From Haematococcus lacustris (taxonomy: Eukaryota; Chlorophyta; Chlorophyceae; Chlamydomonadales; Haematococcaceae): a stretch of 64,000 bases of DNA. Below the pieces are notes generated by a model. The model saw only the letters and a list, made by a program, of their open reading frames with translations. It was not told the DNA's origin and searched no databases. The stretch lies in contig JASKMD010000224.1 in assembly GCA_030144725.1 (NCBI GenBank), positions 1-64,000 on the forward strand, in the 5' to 3' direction. The position numbers and the translations under genes are program-made. Positions 10,613-21,800 of this stretch are shown piece by piece. Each line of letters opens with the position of its first letter. Position 1 is the stretch's first letter.

Positions 10613-13379
10613 GTACTACCAGCCTCAGGACCTGAGCGGCAAGGTGGCCCTCATCACAGGTGCGGTATGGGGTGCTCCCCATGCATCATGCCCATGTCCA
10701 TGCCTGATCCCCATGCACCATGCTCATGCATGGTCCCCATGCATCACGCCCATGTACCACCTGCACTGTGAAAGATGATCGCTTGCTGGAAGCCATGTTT
10801 GGTGGCTTCAGCAATAACTAGAGGTGCTGTCCCTCAGGCCTGCCTGGCCTCACTTTGCATGGACCCATGACCCCTGCTGCCATCCCCTGGCCTGTGAGCT
10901 GCAGTGTGTCCCATTCCTGCCAGTCAGCCACACCTGTTGCGGCTTCCCAGCTGTGGTGAAGCGTATGGTTTATTGGATGTGCTCAATGTGGTGTGGCGGG
11001 TGTGGATGTGAGGCGGATGGCATGACCTGGCCTGGCGGGCAATCAGGCTAGCCACCAGCCTCCTCCCTGCGCACATGTGCACATGCACCTCAGCCATCCA
11101 GCACCAGATCTGATCTTCAGAATCTAGAAAGCCCCTGATCTGGGGGGCTAGCTAACTCACACACCACGCCGCATGGCTGCATGGCTGCATGGCTGCATGG
11201 CTGCATGGCTGCATGGCTCCACGCGCCTGTCATTGCCGAGCATGGGGCGGCATTCAGCACTCTCTCACTGTCAGGAGGGCCCACCCTCGTCCACCTGCCC
11301 TCCTCCACCTGCAGGCGCGTCCTCTGGGTTTGGTGAGGCCATCGCGCACCGCTTTGCCGAGCTGGGCATGCGGTTGGTGTTGGTGGCCCGGCGGGAGGAG
11401 CGGCTGAGGGCGCTGGCGGCGCTGCTGGCTGAGCGGCATGGCTGCGAGGCTCATGTGGTGGTGCAAGATGTGTGTGACACTGCGGCTGTGGAGGGGATGG
11501 TGGAGGCGCTGCCCGCCAGCTTCCAAGAGGTAGGGAAAGGAGCAGGACAGAGAGGGGTCCTGGACAGGGATGGCAGCTGGAATGGAATGAGGAATAGGAG
11601 AAGGGAGGGAGGCCAGGGGCCAGGGCCAGGGGCAGGGGCAGGGGCAGGGGCAGGGGCAGGGGCAGGGGCAGGGGCAGGGGCAGGGGCAGGGGCAGGGGCA
11701 GGGCCAGGGCCAGGGGCAGGGGCAGGGGCAGGGGCAGGGGCAGGGGCAGGGGCAGGGGCAGGGGCAGGGGCAGGGGCAGGGGCAGGGGCAGGGGCAGGGG
11801 CAGGGGCAGGGGCAGGGGCAGGGGCAGGGGCAGGGGCAGGGGCAGGGGCAGGGGCAGGGGCACGCCTGCTTGTCCATGCATCGTGCCATCCCCCCTCCTG
11901 CTCGCCTGCTCGCCCCCAGCTGCTTGCTGCCTGGAGCTGGGTAAAGTGCAGGTGCATGTGCTGGTCAACAACGCTGGCTTGGTGTTCGGCACCCCAGCGG
12001 CTCAGGAGGTGGACATGGGCCATGTGAAGACCATGTTTGAGACCAACATCCTGGCTGTCATAGCGCTCACCAAGGCCTGCCTGAAGGTGGGCTGTGTTGG
12101 GGGTGGGAGGGTCTGGGCTGGGGAGAGGGAGGGGAGGGGGTTAGGGTTAGGGTTAGGGTTAGGGTTAGGGTTAGGGTTAGGGTTAGGGTTGGGGTTAGGG
12201 TTAGGGTTAGGGTTTGGCTGGGCTGGGCTGGGCTGAGGAAGAGGAGAGAGTGGTTTTACAATTAGTGTCAGGGTTAGGATTAGGCGGGGCTGGCCCTGGC
12301 CCTGGCCCTGGCCCTGGCCCTGGCCCTGGCCCTGGCCCTGGCCCTGGCCCTGGCCCTGGCCCTGGCCCTGGCCCTGGCCTCGTCCTTTTAATTGTGTCCA
12401 CAGCCAGCCCTGCCCCCTGCCTTCCCCTGCCTCCACCCTAGCCCCCAGCCCCCCTGCAGCGCACCTGCTTCATCCCCCACCGCTGCCAGGTGGAGCAGCA
12501 GCAGCAGTGCCAGCCGGCAGGCCAGGCTGCACCCCAGGACCCCTCAGGACCTCAGGCCCCCAGGACCTCCTGCAGCACCCCCACCTGGGCTGGGTGCCGG
12601 CTGGGGCAGGACTGCGCCTGAGCCAGACCCGCGATGCAGAGTTTGCAGAGTCAAGTCCTGGGTCAGGCCCACGAGACTGAGCCAAACAAGTTTCTCATCA
12701 AGTCCTGGGTCAGGCCACGAGGCTAAGCCAGACAGTGGCCGTGGCTCTGGCACCATCACCCTCACCCTCGTCACCAAATGGCACCTGCTGCTCGACTTTG
12801 CTGCCACACTTTCTCACTCACCCACTCACTCACTCGGCCTGTCAGCCACTCATGCATGCATGCAGGGCATGCTTGCACGCAATGATGGCCACATTGTGAA
12901 CCTGGGGTCCACAGCCGGCCATGAGGCATTACCCAGGCGGGGGGGTGTACAACGCCACCAAGTTCGCCCTGTCTGCATACACCACCGCCACCAGGCACGA
13001 CCTGGTGGGCACCAACATACGAGTCACTGCCATCAGCCCAGGTGAGAGGCAGGGAGGGAGGCAAGGGGGGAGGCAGGGGGGGAGGCAGGGGGAAGTTGAA
13101 GGGTGGGGTGGGGTGGGGGCTGGAACGGGAATGGGAGAACGGCCAATGTAGGCCTATCCAGATTATCCAGATTATCCAGATGCCATCAGCCCAGGTGAGA
13201 GGGGGGGGGGGCAGGGGGGTAGGCTGGTGGGAGTTGAGGGGTGGGGTGGGGGGTGGGCTGAGACGGGAGAGTGTGCTGCTCAGTGGGCCAGGCCGGTCAG
13301 TAGCTTGACGGTGCCAGGGGAAGGGCCGGGTGGCGCTAAGAAGGGACGGCGGCTTGTTCCATGACGCTGCTCCTGTTTG

Positions 13380-13412
<33 letters not shown>

Positions 13413-14470
13413 CGCCCTAAGCATTTTGTCAGTCATGGGAGGGTGTGTTAATGGAGAAGATGGGGGGACAGGCAGATCAGGTTGATAAAGCAGGGGGAGT
13501 GGTTGAAATTCAATGGTGGCTGCTGCTGCTGCTGCTCGCGCTGCTGTTGCTCCCACTGCTGCCACTGCTGCTGTGTAAGGCTGTATGCTGCTGTGCACAT
13601 GGGTCAGGGGCGGTTGAGACTGAGTTCAGCCTCGTTCGGTTTGCCGGGGACGCCGCCCGGGCTGCTGCCGTGTACGAGGTATGAGGTCAGAGGTCTGAGC
13701 AGCACCCACCTCCCCCTTCTTCCAAACTCCCTTGCCTCCCTTGACCCTNNNNNNNNNNNNNNNNNNNNNNNNNNNNNNNNNNNNNNNNNNNNNNNNNNNN
13801 NNNNNNNNNNNNNNNNNNNNNNNNNNNNNNNNNNNNNNNNNNNNNNNNNNNNNNNNNNNNNNNNNNNNNNNNNNNNNNNNNNNNNNNNNNNNNNNNNNNN
13901 NNNNNNNNNNNNNNNNNNNNNNNNNNNNNNNNNNNNNNNNNNNNNNNNNNNNNNNNNNNNNNNNNNNNNNNNNNNNNNNNNNNNNNNNNNNNNNNNNNNN
14001 NNNNNNNNNNNNNNNNNNNNNNNNNNNNNNNNNNNNNNNNNNNNNNNNNNNNNNNNNNNNNNNNNNNNNNNNNNNNNNNNNNNNNNNNNNNNNNNNNNNN
14101 NNNNNNNNNNNNNNNNNNNNNNNNNNNNNNNNNNNNNNNNNNNNNNNNNNNNNNNNNNNNNNNNNNNNNNNNNNNNNNNNNNNNNNNNNNNNNNNNNNNN
14201 NNNNNNNNNNNNNNNNNNNNNNNNNNNNNNNNNNNNNNNNNNNNNNNNCCCTGCTCCTGCTATAGCTCCTGTTCTGTCAACATGAAACATTCTGGAAGAA
14301 AGTGGTGGTGATTGTGACTGTGATATTGCAAGGGGGAGGGTTGTGGGGGGGGATGTCCATGCAGGCCGCCCCATGTACAAATCGCGGACCTCATTGTGAC
14401 CAGCGTGCACCAGTCCGGGGCCAAGTACCTGGCGCGACCCCTGCTACAGGCGTCAGCAAAGCAGCCGTAG
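10613..14470 (+). CDS. Short-chain dehydrogenase/reductase (3-hydroxy acid or serine 3-dehydrogenase type), frameshifted and gapped
   Basis: This is an NAD(P)-dependent oxidoreductase of the SDR family. Exons: about 10613-10659, 11315-11529, 11952-12086, 12866-13041, 13608-13678, then the assembly gap, and 14365-14470 with the stop. Visible motifs are the cofactor glycine loop TGASSGFG (split by an intron), NNAG, the catalytic Ser in NLGSTAG, YNATK (YxxxK) and SPGAVETEF. The C-terminal block VQIADLIVTSVHQSG resembles bacterial YdfG-like enzymes. One extra T near 12929-12930 breaks the frame between GHEA and YPGGGVYNATK; without it every phase fits. The 5' end is unresolved: the first visible exon has a stop at 10557 and no ATG. 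The gap hides at least one exon. Confidence 0.8.
11617..11862 (+). repeat. GGGGCA hexamer array in dehydrogenase intron
   Basis: About 40 GGGGCA units lie between the exons ending at 11529 and starting at 11952. The same hexamer makes the larger array at 30576-31283. Four-G runs at 6-bp spacing could form G-quadruplexes on the coding strand. Confidence 0.95.
12141..12213 (+). repeat. Interstitial TTAGGG telomere-like array
   Basis: About twelve TTAGGG units, with one TTGGGG variant, lie in the intron 12087-12865 of the dehydrogenase. Shorter runs are at 8493-8509, 60246-60277 and 61127-61155, and reverse-oriented ones near 18370. Some chlamydomonadalean lineages use TTAGGG telomeres. Confidence 0.9.
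12292..12378 (+). repeat. GGCCCT hexamer array in the same intron
   Basis: About fourteen CCTGGC-phase hexamers lie just downstream of the TTAGGG array, so one 780-bp intron carries two unrelated hexamer arrays. Confidence 0.9.
13749..14248. other. Assembly gap of 500 N
   Basis: Exactly 500 undetermined bases interrupt the dehydrogenase gene. The round length suggests a placeholder, not a measured distance. The flanking exons require at least one more exon here or close by, ending with two bases that complete an Arg codon with 14365. Confidence 0.98.
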
Positions 14471-15835
14471 TCAACCCCATGCATACATGCGCTTTCGTAG
14501 ATATGTCTGGCGGAGGTGCTTGCAGGCCTCAATGGGCCTGCGACCGTGCAGTTTTTCACAGAGCCGCAAATGCTTCCTGGCCACCCGCTGGGGCCGCCTC
14601 GGTTCAATGTCAGCGTTCGCATTATTGTGAATGCCTCTCGGTTTTGGCTTAGGATTGAAGCCCTCGGCACTCACGGATCAATGGCAATGTGCGCTTCATA
14701 TCAAATGTTTTTCCCTAGTTTTAAGGCTCTGGATTCTAGATCCTCTTTGGCTTGGAGCCCACCGAGGGCAAGCCAAGGCCAACGACAAGGCTACTAAGGG
14801 CCAAGCCGCCACAGCAGCCTGACATGTGGGTGGAGCGGGAAGTGCGTGGGTGGAGTGGAGCGGGAGTGCTGGATATGCAACGCGTTGAGGAGAGCAAGAG
14901 GCGCACGCTGGGAGCTCTGCTGCTTGCCGAGGCAGATGAAACTGCCGGCCATTGGGCAGGGAGTGCCCTGGTTTAGGCTACAAGGGTTTGCGAGGCTCAG
15001 CAGCAACAGCAGCAGCAGGTACCCTATGCATGGTAGTGTGACAGGTCTCCACATGCATGCTGTGTTCTTGCCCAAGGGGCCCCTCCTCTGGCCCTGGCCC
15101 CACATCCCCTTGCCCAGGCCCCACCTCCCCCTGGCTAGCTCTGCTGCGCCTGGCCTAGGGCCACCCACCATACCCCGCCCCCTGCATGTGGGGCATGTGG
15201 CTGGACCGAGAAAGGTGGCTGCCTCAACAGGGAGAGCGTGCCCCCTTGGAGGCCCTCAGCCCCCCTGGCAAGGAGTATTAGCAGCTCAAGGCCAGGCAGA
15301 GGTTGCACCGGGGCTGCAGAGTATCGTCGGAGCAAGGATGGCTGGGCCCGCAACCACCCAGTGGGCCTAATGGATAGTCAGGCGGGAAGCCTTACAAGCA
15401 TCAGGCTGTTTGACTATATGCCCCTGAGAAGTGGTCTCAAAAGGGAACGTGCCACAGGGATGGGGTTCGAATTGAAGTCATCAAGGGTACAGATGAGTAA
15501 ACCACAGGTCAACACCTCAACATGACTTGCATGTCGCGACATAAGCGTGTGGTGATGCTGCCTAGAATTAACTACATTCTATCAATGAGGTCAAGTTTGA
15601 CCCTTACCAGCTGACATGTGGGTCCAGGGTTATGGGCGGGTGCATGGTCACTATCACTGTGACCATATTAAGCAGCACACGCATCACGGCATACAGCATA
15701 AGGACTGTGAAGCTAGGGTTAGCTATTGTCCCATGTCAATGTACACGGACAATTTGTACAATAGCGCAGACTAAACAATACAAACAACCAAGCTAGATTG
15801 CAGGAAGTGATCTGCAGCGAGCTGTAATACGCTGG
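14471..15835. other. Intergenic region between dehydrogenase and CWC22
   Basis: I see no supported gene here. Open frames at 14516-14822 and 14846-15370 show no recognisable domain or splice support. The CWC22 promoter should lie in the last few hundred bases. Confidence 0.5.
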
Positions 15836-18800
15836 ATGGCGCGGTCGCCTTCCAGGTGGGGGCCTGCGGACGTTGAAGGACACCAACCCATCACGACATC
15901 GACAGTCTGGGCCTCTTGCACCAAAGGTCGCAGCTTGGGTCAGCTGGGCACCATTTACCCGCGCGCTGTGCAGGGACAGTGGAAGCGATGGCAGTCCTCG
16001 TCCTTCCAGCAAACGGCGTAAGCAGTCAGCCAGCAACGGCGAGGCCAACGGAACTGCGCATGAGGCAGAGCCAACTAGGTACCAAGCTAAACACGGGCCC
16101 GCATACGACAGGCTTGAATTCACACGGTATCTTGCATTCATCAGTGGTTCTAACTTTGCAACACTGTAGGGATGCTGGGGAGCGGGCTCCCAGCCCCAAG
16201 AGCGATGCACCACTGGTCTCCGCAGGTCAGCTCCACAGCTTCCACTCCCCATCCACCTATATCACCAATGCTCCCAGCAATCAAAACACTTTTCGTGCTT
16301 CAGCCCTGTACTCCACATCCACCGCCTGCTCCTGCAGACCCTGCTGACAAGCACCCCACCCTGCCTAACAACGGAGCCATCGCAGTCGCCACTGCTGCTG
16401 CTGCTGCTGCCGACGGCGCCCCAGCTGCTGCCCCTGACATGCGCAAGGCCATCAACATGGGTGAGGCAGCGCACAGCAGCATAGTATCCTCCCCTCCTCT
16501 CCGCCCCCCCCCCCCCCCGCCCTCCTCCCTCTCGCCACTCCCCTCTCCTACCCCGCCTCTCCCTATAGCAGCTGCATGGGGGATGCGAGCGGTGTGTGGG
16601 TGATAATGGTGAGTGTCACAGCCCTGGGAGCCGCTGCCAGGCTTCCCCTACGCCTGCGGATACGCCTGGAGCAGCCATTCGCTGCCTGCCTCCCCAGCCT
16701 CTGGTAACACACTCCATTAGGCAGCCAGGCAGAGGTGTGGGCTGCTAGCCAGGGGGGCGCAGACCTGCACCTGGCACCTTGCAGCTGCCCTCCTGCAGCT
16801 AGTGGCTGCCGCTGCAGCAGCAGCAGCAGCAGCAGATGGTCTGTGTGGTGTATGCAACCTGAGGTGCATGTGCGCGACCTGGGGTGCCCCCTGGGGGCCG
16901 CCTCCTATGCAGCCACCAGCGAGGCAGGCAAGCCTACTGCGGAGCAGGCCTGGTCATCCTAGGGGTGCCCCATTTGGCGGCTGCGACCGCACTGCAAGAG
17001 CAGGCTGCCGACCTCAGTCCTTGGCTTCAGGCTAGGCAGCAGGAGGGTGGCACTCACCACACGCCAGCGGCCAGTAGAAAAAAACCGGCCCTCAGCAGTC
17101 AATATCGCAACCAGCCGCAACAGCAGCGACAATAGCCCTCACCCAGCACCCCCGTACCACCAAGCCCTAGCCACACCAGTAGGCCGCGCTTGCACTCAGT
17201 AGGGGTACAGCAGTCAGTTCCAGCAGCCGCAACAGCTGCCGCATCAGCCCAGCCCCTTGCCACACAGTGACCCCTTCGCAGCAACCCTACATGGAGCTGG
17301 ACCCCTAGCCCTCCCCTAGCCCCTCCCCTAGCCCCTCCCCTCGGTCCTCCCTTGGCCCTCCTCTTGCCCAGGTCAGGCCAGGTCAGGCACAGCCTGACAC
17401 TGGCTGCCTGGCAGCAAGTCTGCAGACTGCACCCGCACTGCCAACACAGGATCTTGCCTTGAACTAACTTGAGCTGGCAGGCAGCGCGTAGCCTCAGAGT
17501 GTGCAAGTCTCTGGAGCTCGTGGCATGCTAGCCAGCCAGCAGCCCTCCTCGACCACTCTCCCAGTCAGCCTCTATGCTGTGTCAGGAGCTGGGACACAGT
17601 GTGCTGGGGGCTGGGGGACAGGGGAAGCAGCTCAATAGACAGGCCAGACCTTGAGGCTGGCCAGCCCAGATCCAGCTGAAACCTCATCCCACGCTGACCT
17701 TAACCCCTAACCCTGACCCCTGGCTCTGGCCCTGACCCCGCCCGCCCGCCCGCCCGCCCGCCCGCCTGCCTGCCTGCCCGACTCACTGACCCTGCCACTT
17801 ACCCTGACCCTGACACTGGCTGACTGATATGGTTGCAGGCAAGACGGGGGGCGTGTACATCCCTCCCTTCAAGCTGGCGCGCATGATGCAGTCCACGCAG
17901 GACCGCAGCTCACCTGAGTACCAGCGGCTTAGCTGGGAGGTGGGTGGGAGGAGAAGCTAGGGCAGGGAGGCCAGCAGGGGCAGCTGCAGCGGCAGGGGCA
18001 GTGATGGCAGTGCAGGTGCAGAGTACAGTCGAGGGGTTGAGGTGTGGTGTGGAAGTATTGGTGCAGGGCCCTTGGAAGAGGTGGGAAGGGGAGGGGAGGG
18101 GAGCTGTGGGTGGTTGAGGCATGGGAGGTGAAGGTGGGTGTGGGGACGTGTCTGCATTAAGGGGTCTGGGGTGCCAGGGGGAGTGGCAGGGTACCCTAGC
18201 TGTTACGTGGTTAAGGTGAGGTGGTGACAAGGACCACCGTCTTAATGCGAAAACATCTTTATGCCCATTAGCTTAGTGTGGATAAGCCGTGGAAATGCTT
18301 TGCTTGGCCTTGCCCAAGTAGGGTTGGCAGGGGAGTTAGTGGGTGTCCTGTGCTGTCGAGGTGTGGGCTAGCCCTAACCCTCACCCTAACCCAGTGGGTG
18401 TCCTGTGCTGTCGAGGTGTGGTGTCGAGTGTTGAGGAAGCTGTGATTGGCTCTTAGCTCGTCACAGCTCATCACAGCTCGGGGCATCACCTTGAGGGGCA
18501 GCAGCGTGAGGGGCAGCAGCTGGGGGGGCAGCAGCTGGGGGGGCAGCAGCTGGGGGGGCAGCAGCGTGAGGGGCAGCAGCGTGAGGGGCAGCAGCGTGAG
18601 GGGCAGCAGCGTGAGGGGCAGCAGCGTGAGGGGCAGCAGCTGGGGGGGCAGCAGTTTGAGGGGCAGCAGCGTGAGGGGCAGCAGCTGGGGGGGCAGCAGC
18701 GTGAGGGGCAGCAGCTGGGGGGGCAGCAGCGTGAGGGGCAGCAGCTGGGGGGGCAGCAGCGTGAGGGGCAGCAGCTGGGGGGGCAGCAGCTGGGGGGGCA

Positions 18801-21800
18801 GCAGCTGGGGGGGCAGCAGCGTGAGGGGCAGCAGCGTGAGGGGCAGCAGCTGGGGGGGCAGCAGCGTGAGGGGCAGCAGCTGGGGGGGCAGCAGCGTGAG
18901 GGGCAGCAGCGTGAGGGGCAGCAGCGTGAGGGGCAGCAGCTGGGGGGGCAGCAGCGTGAGGGGCAGCAGCTGGGGGGGCAGCAGCGTGAGGGGCGGCAGC
19001 TGGGGGGGCAGCAGCGTGAGGGGCGGCAGCTGGGGGGGCAGCAGCGTGAGGGGCGGCAGCTGGGGGGGCAGCAGCGTGAGGGGCAGCAGCTGGGGGGGCA
19101 GCAGCGTGAGGGGCGGCAGCTGGGGGGGCAGCAGCGTGAGGGGCAGCAGCTGGGGGGGCAGCAGCGTGAGGGGCAGCAGCTGGGGGGGCAGCAGCGTGAG
19201 GGGCGGCAGCTGGGGGGGCAGCAGCGTGAGGGGCGGCAGCTGGGGGGGCAGCAGCGTGAGGGGCGGCAGCTGGGGGGGCAGCAGCGTGAGGGGCAGCAGC
19301 TGGGGGGGCAGCAGCGTGAGGGGCGGCAGCTGGGGGGGCAGCAGCGTGAGGGGCGGCAGCTGGGGGGGCAGCAGCGTGAGGGGCAGCAGCTGGGGGGGCA
19401 GCAGCGTGAGGGGCGGCAGCTGGGGGGGCAGCAGCGTGAGGGGCGGCAGCTGGGGGGGCAGCAGCGTGAGGGGCAGCAGCGTGAGGGGCAGCAGCTGGGG
19501 GGGCAGCAGCGTGAGGGGCAGCAGCTTGGGGGGCAGCAGCGTGAGGGGCAGCAGCTGGGGGGGCAGCAGCGTGAGGGGCAGCAGCTTGGGGGGCAGCAGC
19601 GTGAGGGGCAGCAGCGTGAGGGGCAGCAGCGTGAGGGGCAGCAGCTGGGGGGGCAGCAGCGTGAGGGGCAGCAGCTGGGGGGGCAGCAGCGTGAGGGGCA
19701 GCAGCGTGAGGGGCAGCAGCTGGGGGGGCAGCAGCGTGAGGGGCAGCAGCTGGGGGGGCAGCAGCGTGAGGGGCAGCAGCTGGGGGGGCAGCAGCGTGAG
19801 GGGCAGCAGCGTGAGGGGCAGCAGCGTGAGGGGCAGCAGCTGGGGGGGCAGCAGCGTGAGGGGCAGCAGCTGGGGGGGCAGCAGCGTGAGGGGCAGCAGC
19901 GTGAGGGGCAGCAGCTGGGGGGGCAGCAGCGTGAGGGGCAGCAGCTGGGGGGGCAGCAGCGTGAGGGGCAGCAGCGTGAGGGGCAGCAGCTGGGGGGGCA
20001 GCAGCGTGAGGGGCAGCAGCTGGGGGGGCAGCAGCGTGAGGGGCAGCAGCTGGGGGGGCAGCAGCGTGAGGGGCGGCAGCTGGGGGGGCAGCAGCGTGAG
20101 GGGCGGCAGCTGGGGGGGCAGCAGCGTGAGGGGCGGCAGCGTGAGGGGCAGCAGCGTGAGGGGCAGCAGCTGGGGGGGCAGCAGCGTGAGGGGCAGCAGC
20201 TGGGGGGGCAGCAGCGTGAGGGGCAGCAGCGTGAGGGGCAGCAGCGTGAGGGGCGGCAGCTGGGGGGGCAGCAGCGTGAGGGGCGGCAGCTGGGGGGGCA
20301 GCAGCGTGAGGGGCGGCAGCTGGGGGGGCAGCAGCGTGAGGGGCAGCAGCTGGGGGGGCAGCAGCGTGAGGGGCGGCAGCTGGGGGGGCAGCAGCGTGAG
20401 GGGCAGCAGCTGGGGGGGCAGCAGCGTGAGGGGCAGCAGCTGGGGGGGCAGCAGCGTGAGGGGCAGCAGCTGGGGGGGCAGCAGCGTGAGGGGCAGCAGC
20501 TGGGGGGGCAGCAGCGTGAGGGGCGGCAGCTGGGGGGGCAGCAGCGTGAGGGGCGGCAGCTGGGGGGGCAGCAGCGTGAGGGGCAGCAGCTGGGGGGGCA
20601 GCAGCGTGAGGGGCGGCAGCTGGGGGGGCAGCAGCGTGAGGGGCAGCAGCTGGGGGGGCAGCAGCGTGAGGGGCAGCAGCTGGGGGGGCAGCAGCGTGAG
20701 GGGCAGCAGCTGGGGGGGCAGCAGCGTGAGGGGCAGCAGCTGGGGGGGCAGCAGCTGATTGGATGTCCAGTGCTGTCAAAGTGTGGCTTTGGTTCGCAGG
20801 CACTGAAGAAAAGCATCAATGGCATCATCAACAAGGTCAACGCTGTGAACATCAAGAACATGCTGGCGGAGGTGTTTCGTGAGGTGAGGCAAGGTTGGAG
20901 TGATTGTGGGGTGGTTGGCCAAGTCGGTTGAAGGCTGGTAAGGTGAGAAGGTGGCTGGTTGGCCGGCGAGGTGGCTGCCCAGCCTTCCATGACCTCAGTC
21001 AGGTTGGTGTCCATTGTGGAGAGTGGTTGGCCAGGTTGGTTGAAGGCTTGTAAGCTGAGAAGGTGGCTGGTTGGCTGGCGAGGTGGCTGGTTGGCCTACA
21101 CCCTGCAGCTCAGCCATCCATGCCCTCAGTCTAGGCAATGTTTGATGGTCTAGGCAACAATTCCCTGCCTAATTGCTCGATGCTGGTGTCTATGATGGGG
21201 TGGTGTTAGTGATGATAGTGGTGGCGGTGGTGTCAATGTCAGTGGTGGCGGTCATGGTGGTGGTGGTGGTGGTGGTGGTGTCAGTAATGTCAATGTTGCT
21301 GGTGCTGGTGGTGCTGCCTGCGTGTCCTCAGAACCTGCAACGCGGTCGGGGCCTGTTCTGCCGTTCCATGATGAAGTCACAGATGGCGTCCCCCACATTC
21401 AGCCCAGTCTACGCAGGTGAGCCCTGCCGCCCCCTGTGAGGTGGGGTGAGAGGGGTCAGGTCAGCTCCCACCCTTGGGCTGCAGCAGCAGCCTTGGGACC
21501 ACAGCCCTGCCGCCTGACCCCTGCCCCACAGCGCTGCCGCCTGACCCCTGCCCCACAGCCCTGCCGCCTGACCCCTGTCCCGCAGCGCTCGTGGCCGTGG
21601 TCAACACCAAGTTTCCAGAGCTGGGCGAGCTGCTGCTGCACCGGCTGGTGCTCCAGTTCATGCGCTCCTACAAACGCAACGACAAGCCAGTGTGCACGGC
21701 AGCTGCTCGCTTCCTGGCGCAGCTCATCAACCAGGGGGTGGCGCATGAGGTGTGGAGGGCATGCAGGTCACTCAAATCACTCGAGCCATTCATATTCGAA

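Noticed and set aside
18446..20758. Open frames of 770-842 codons on both strands
   Set aside because: They are the 15-bp minisatellite read in several frames, inside a CWC22 intron whose flanking exons join in phase.
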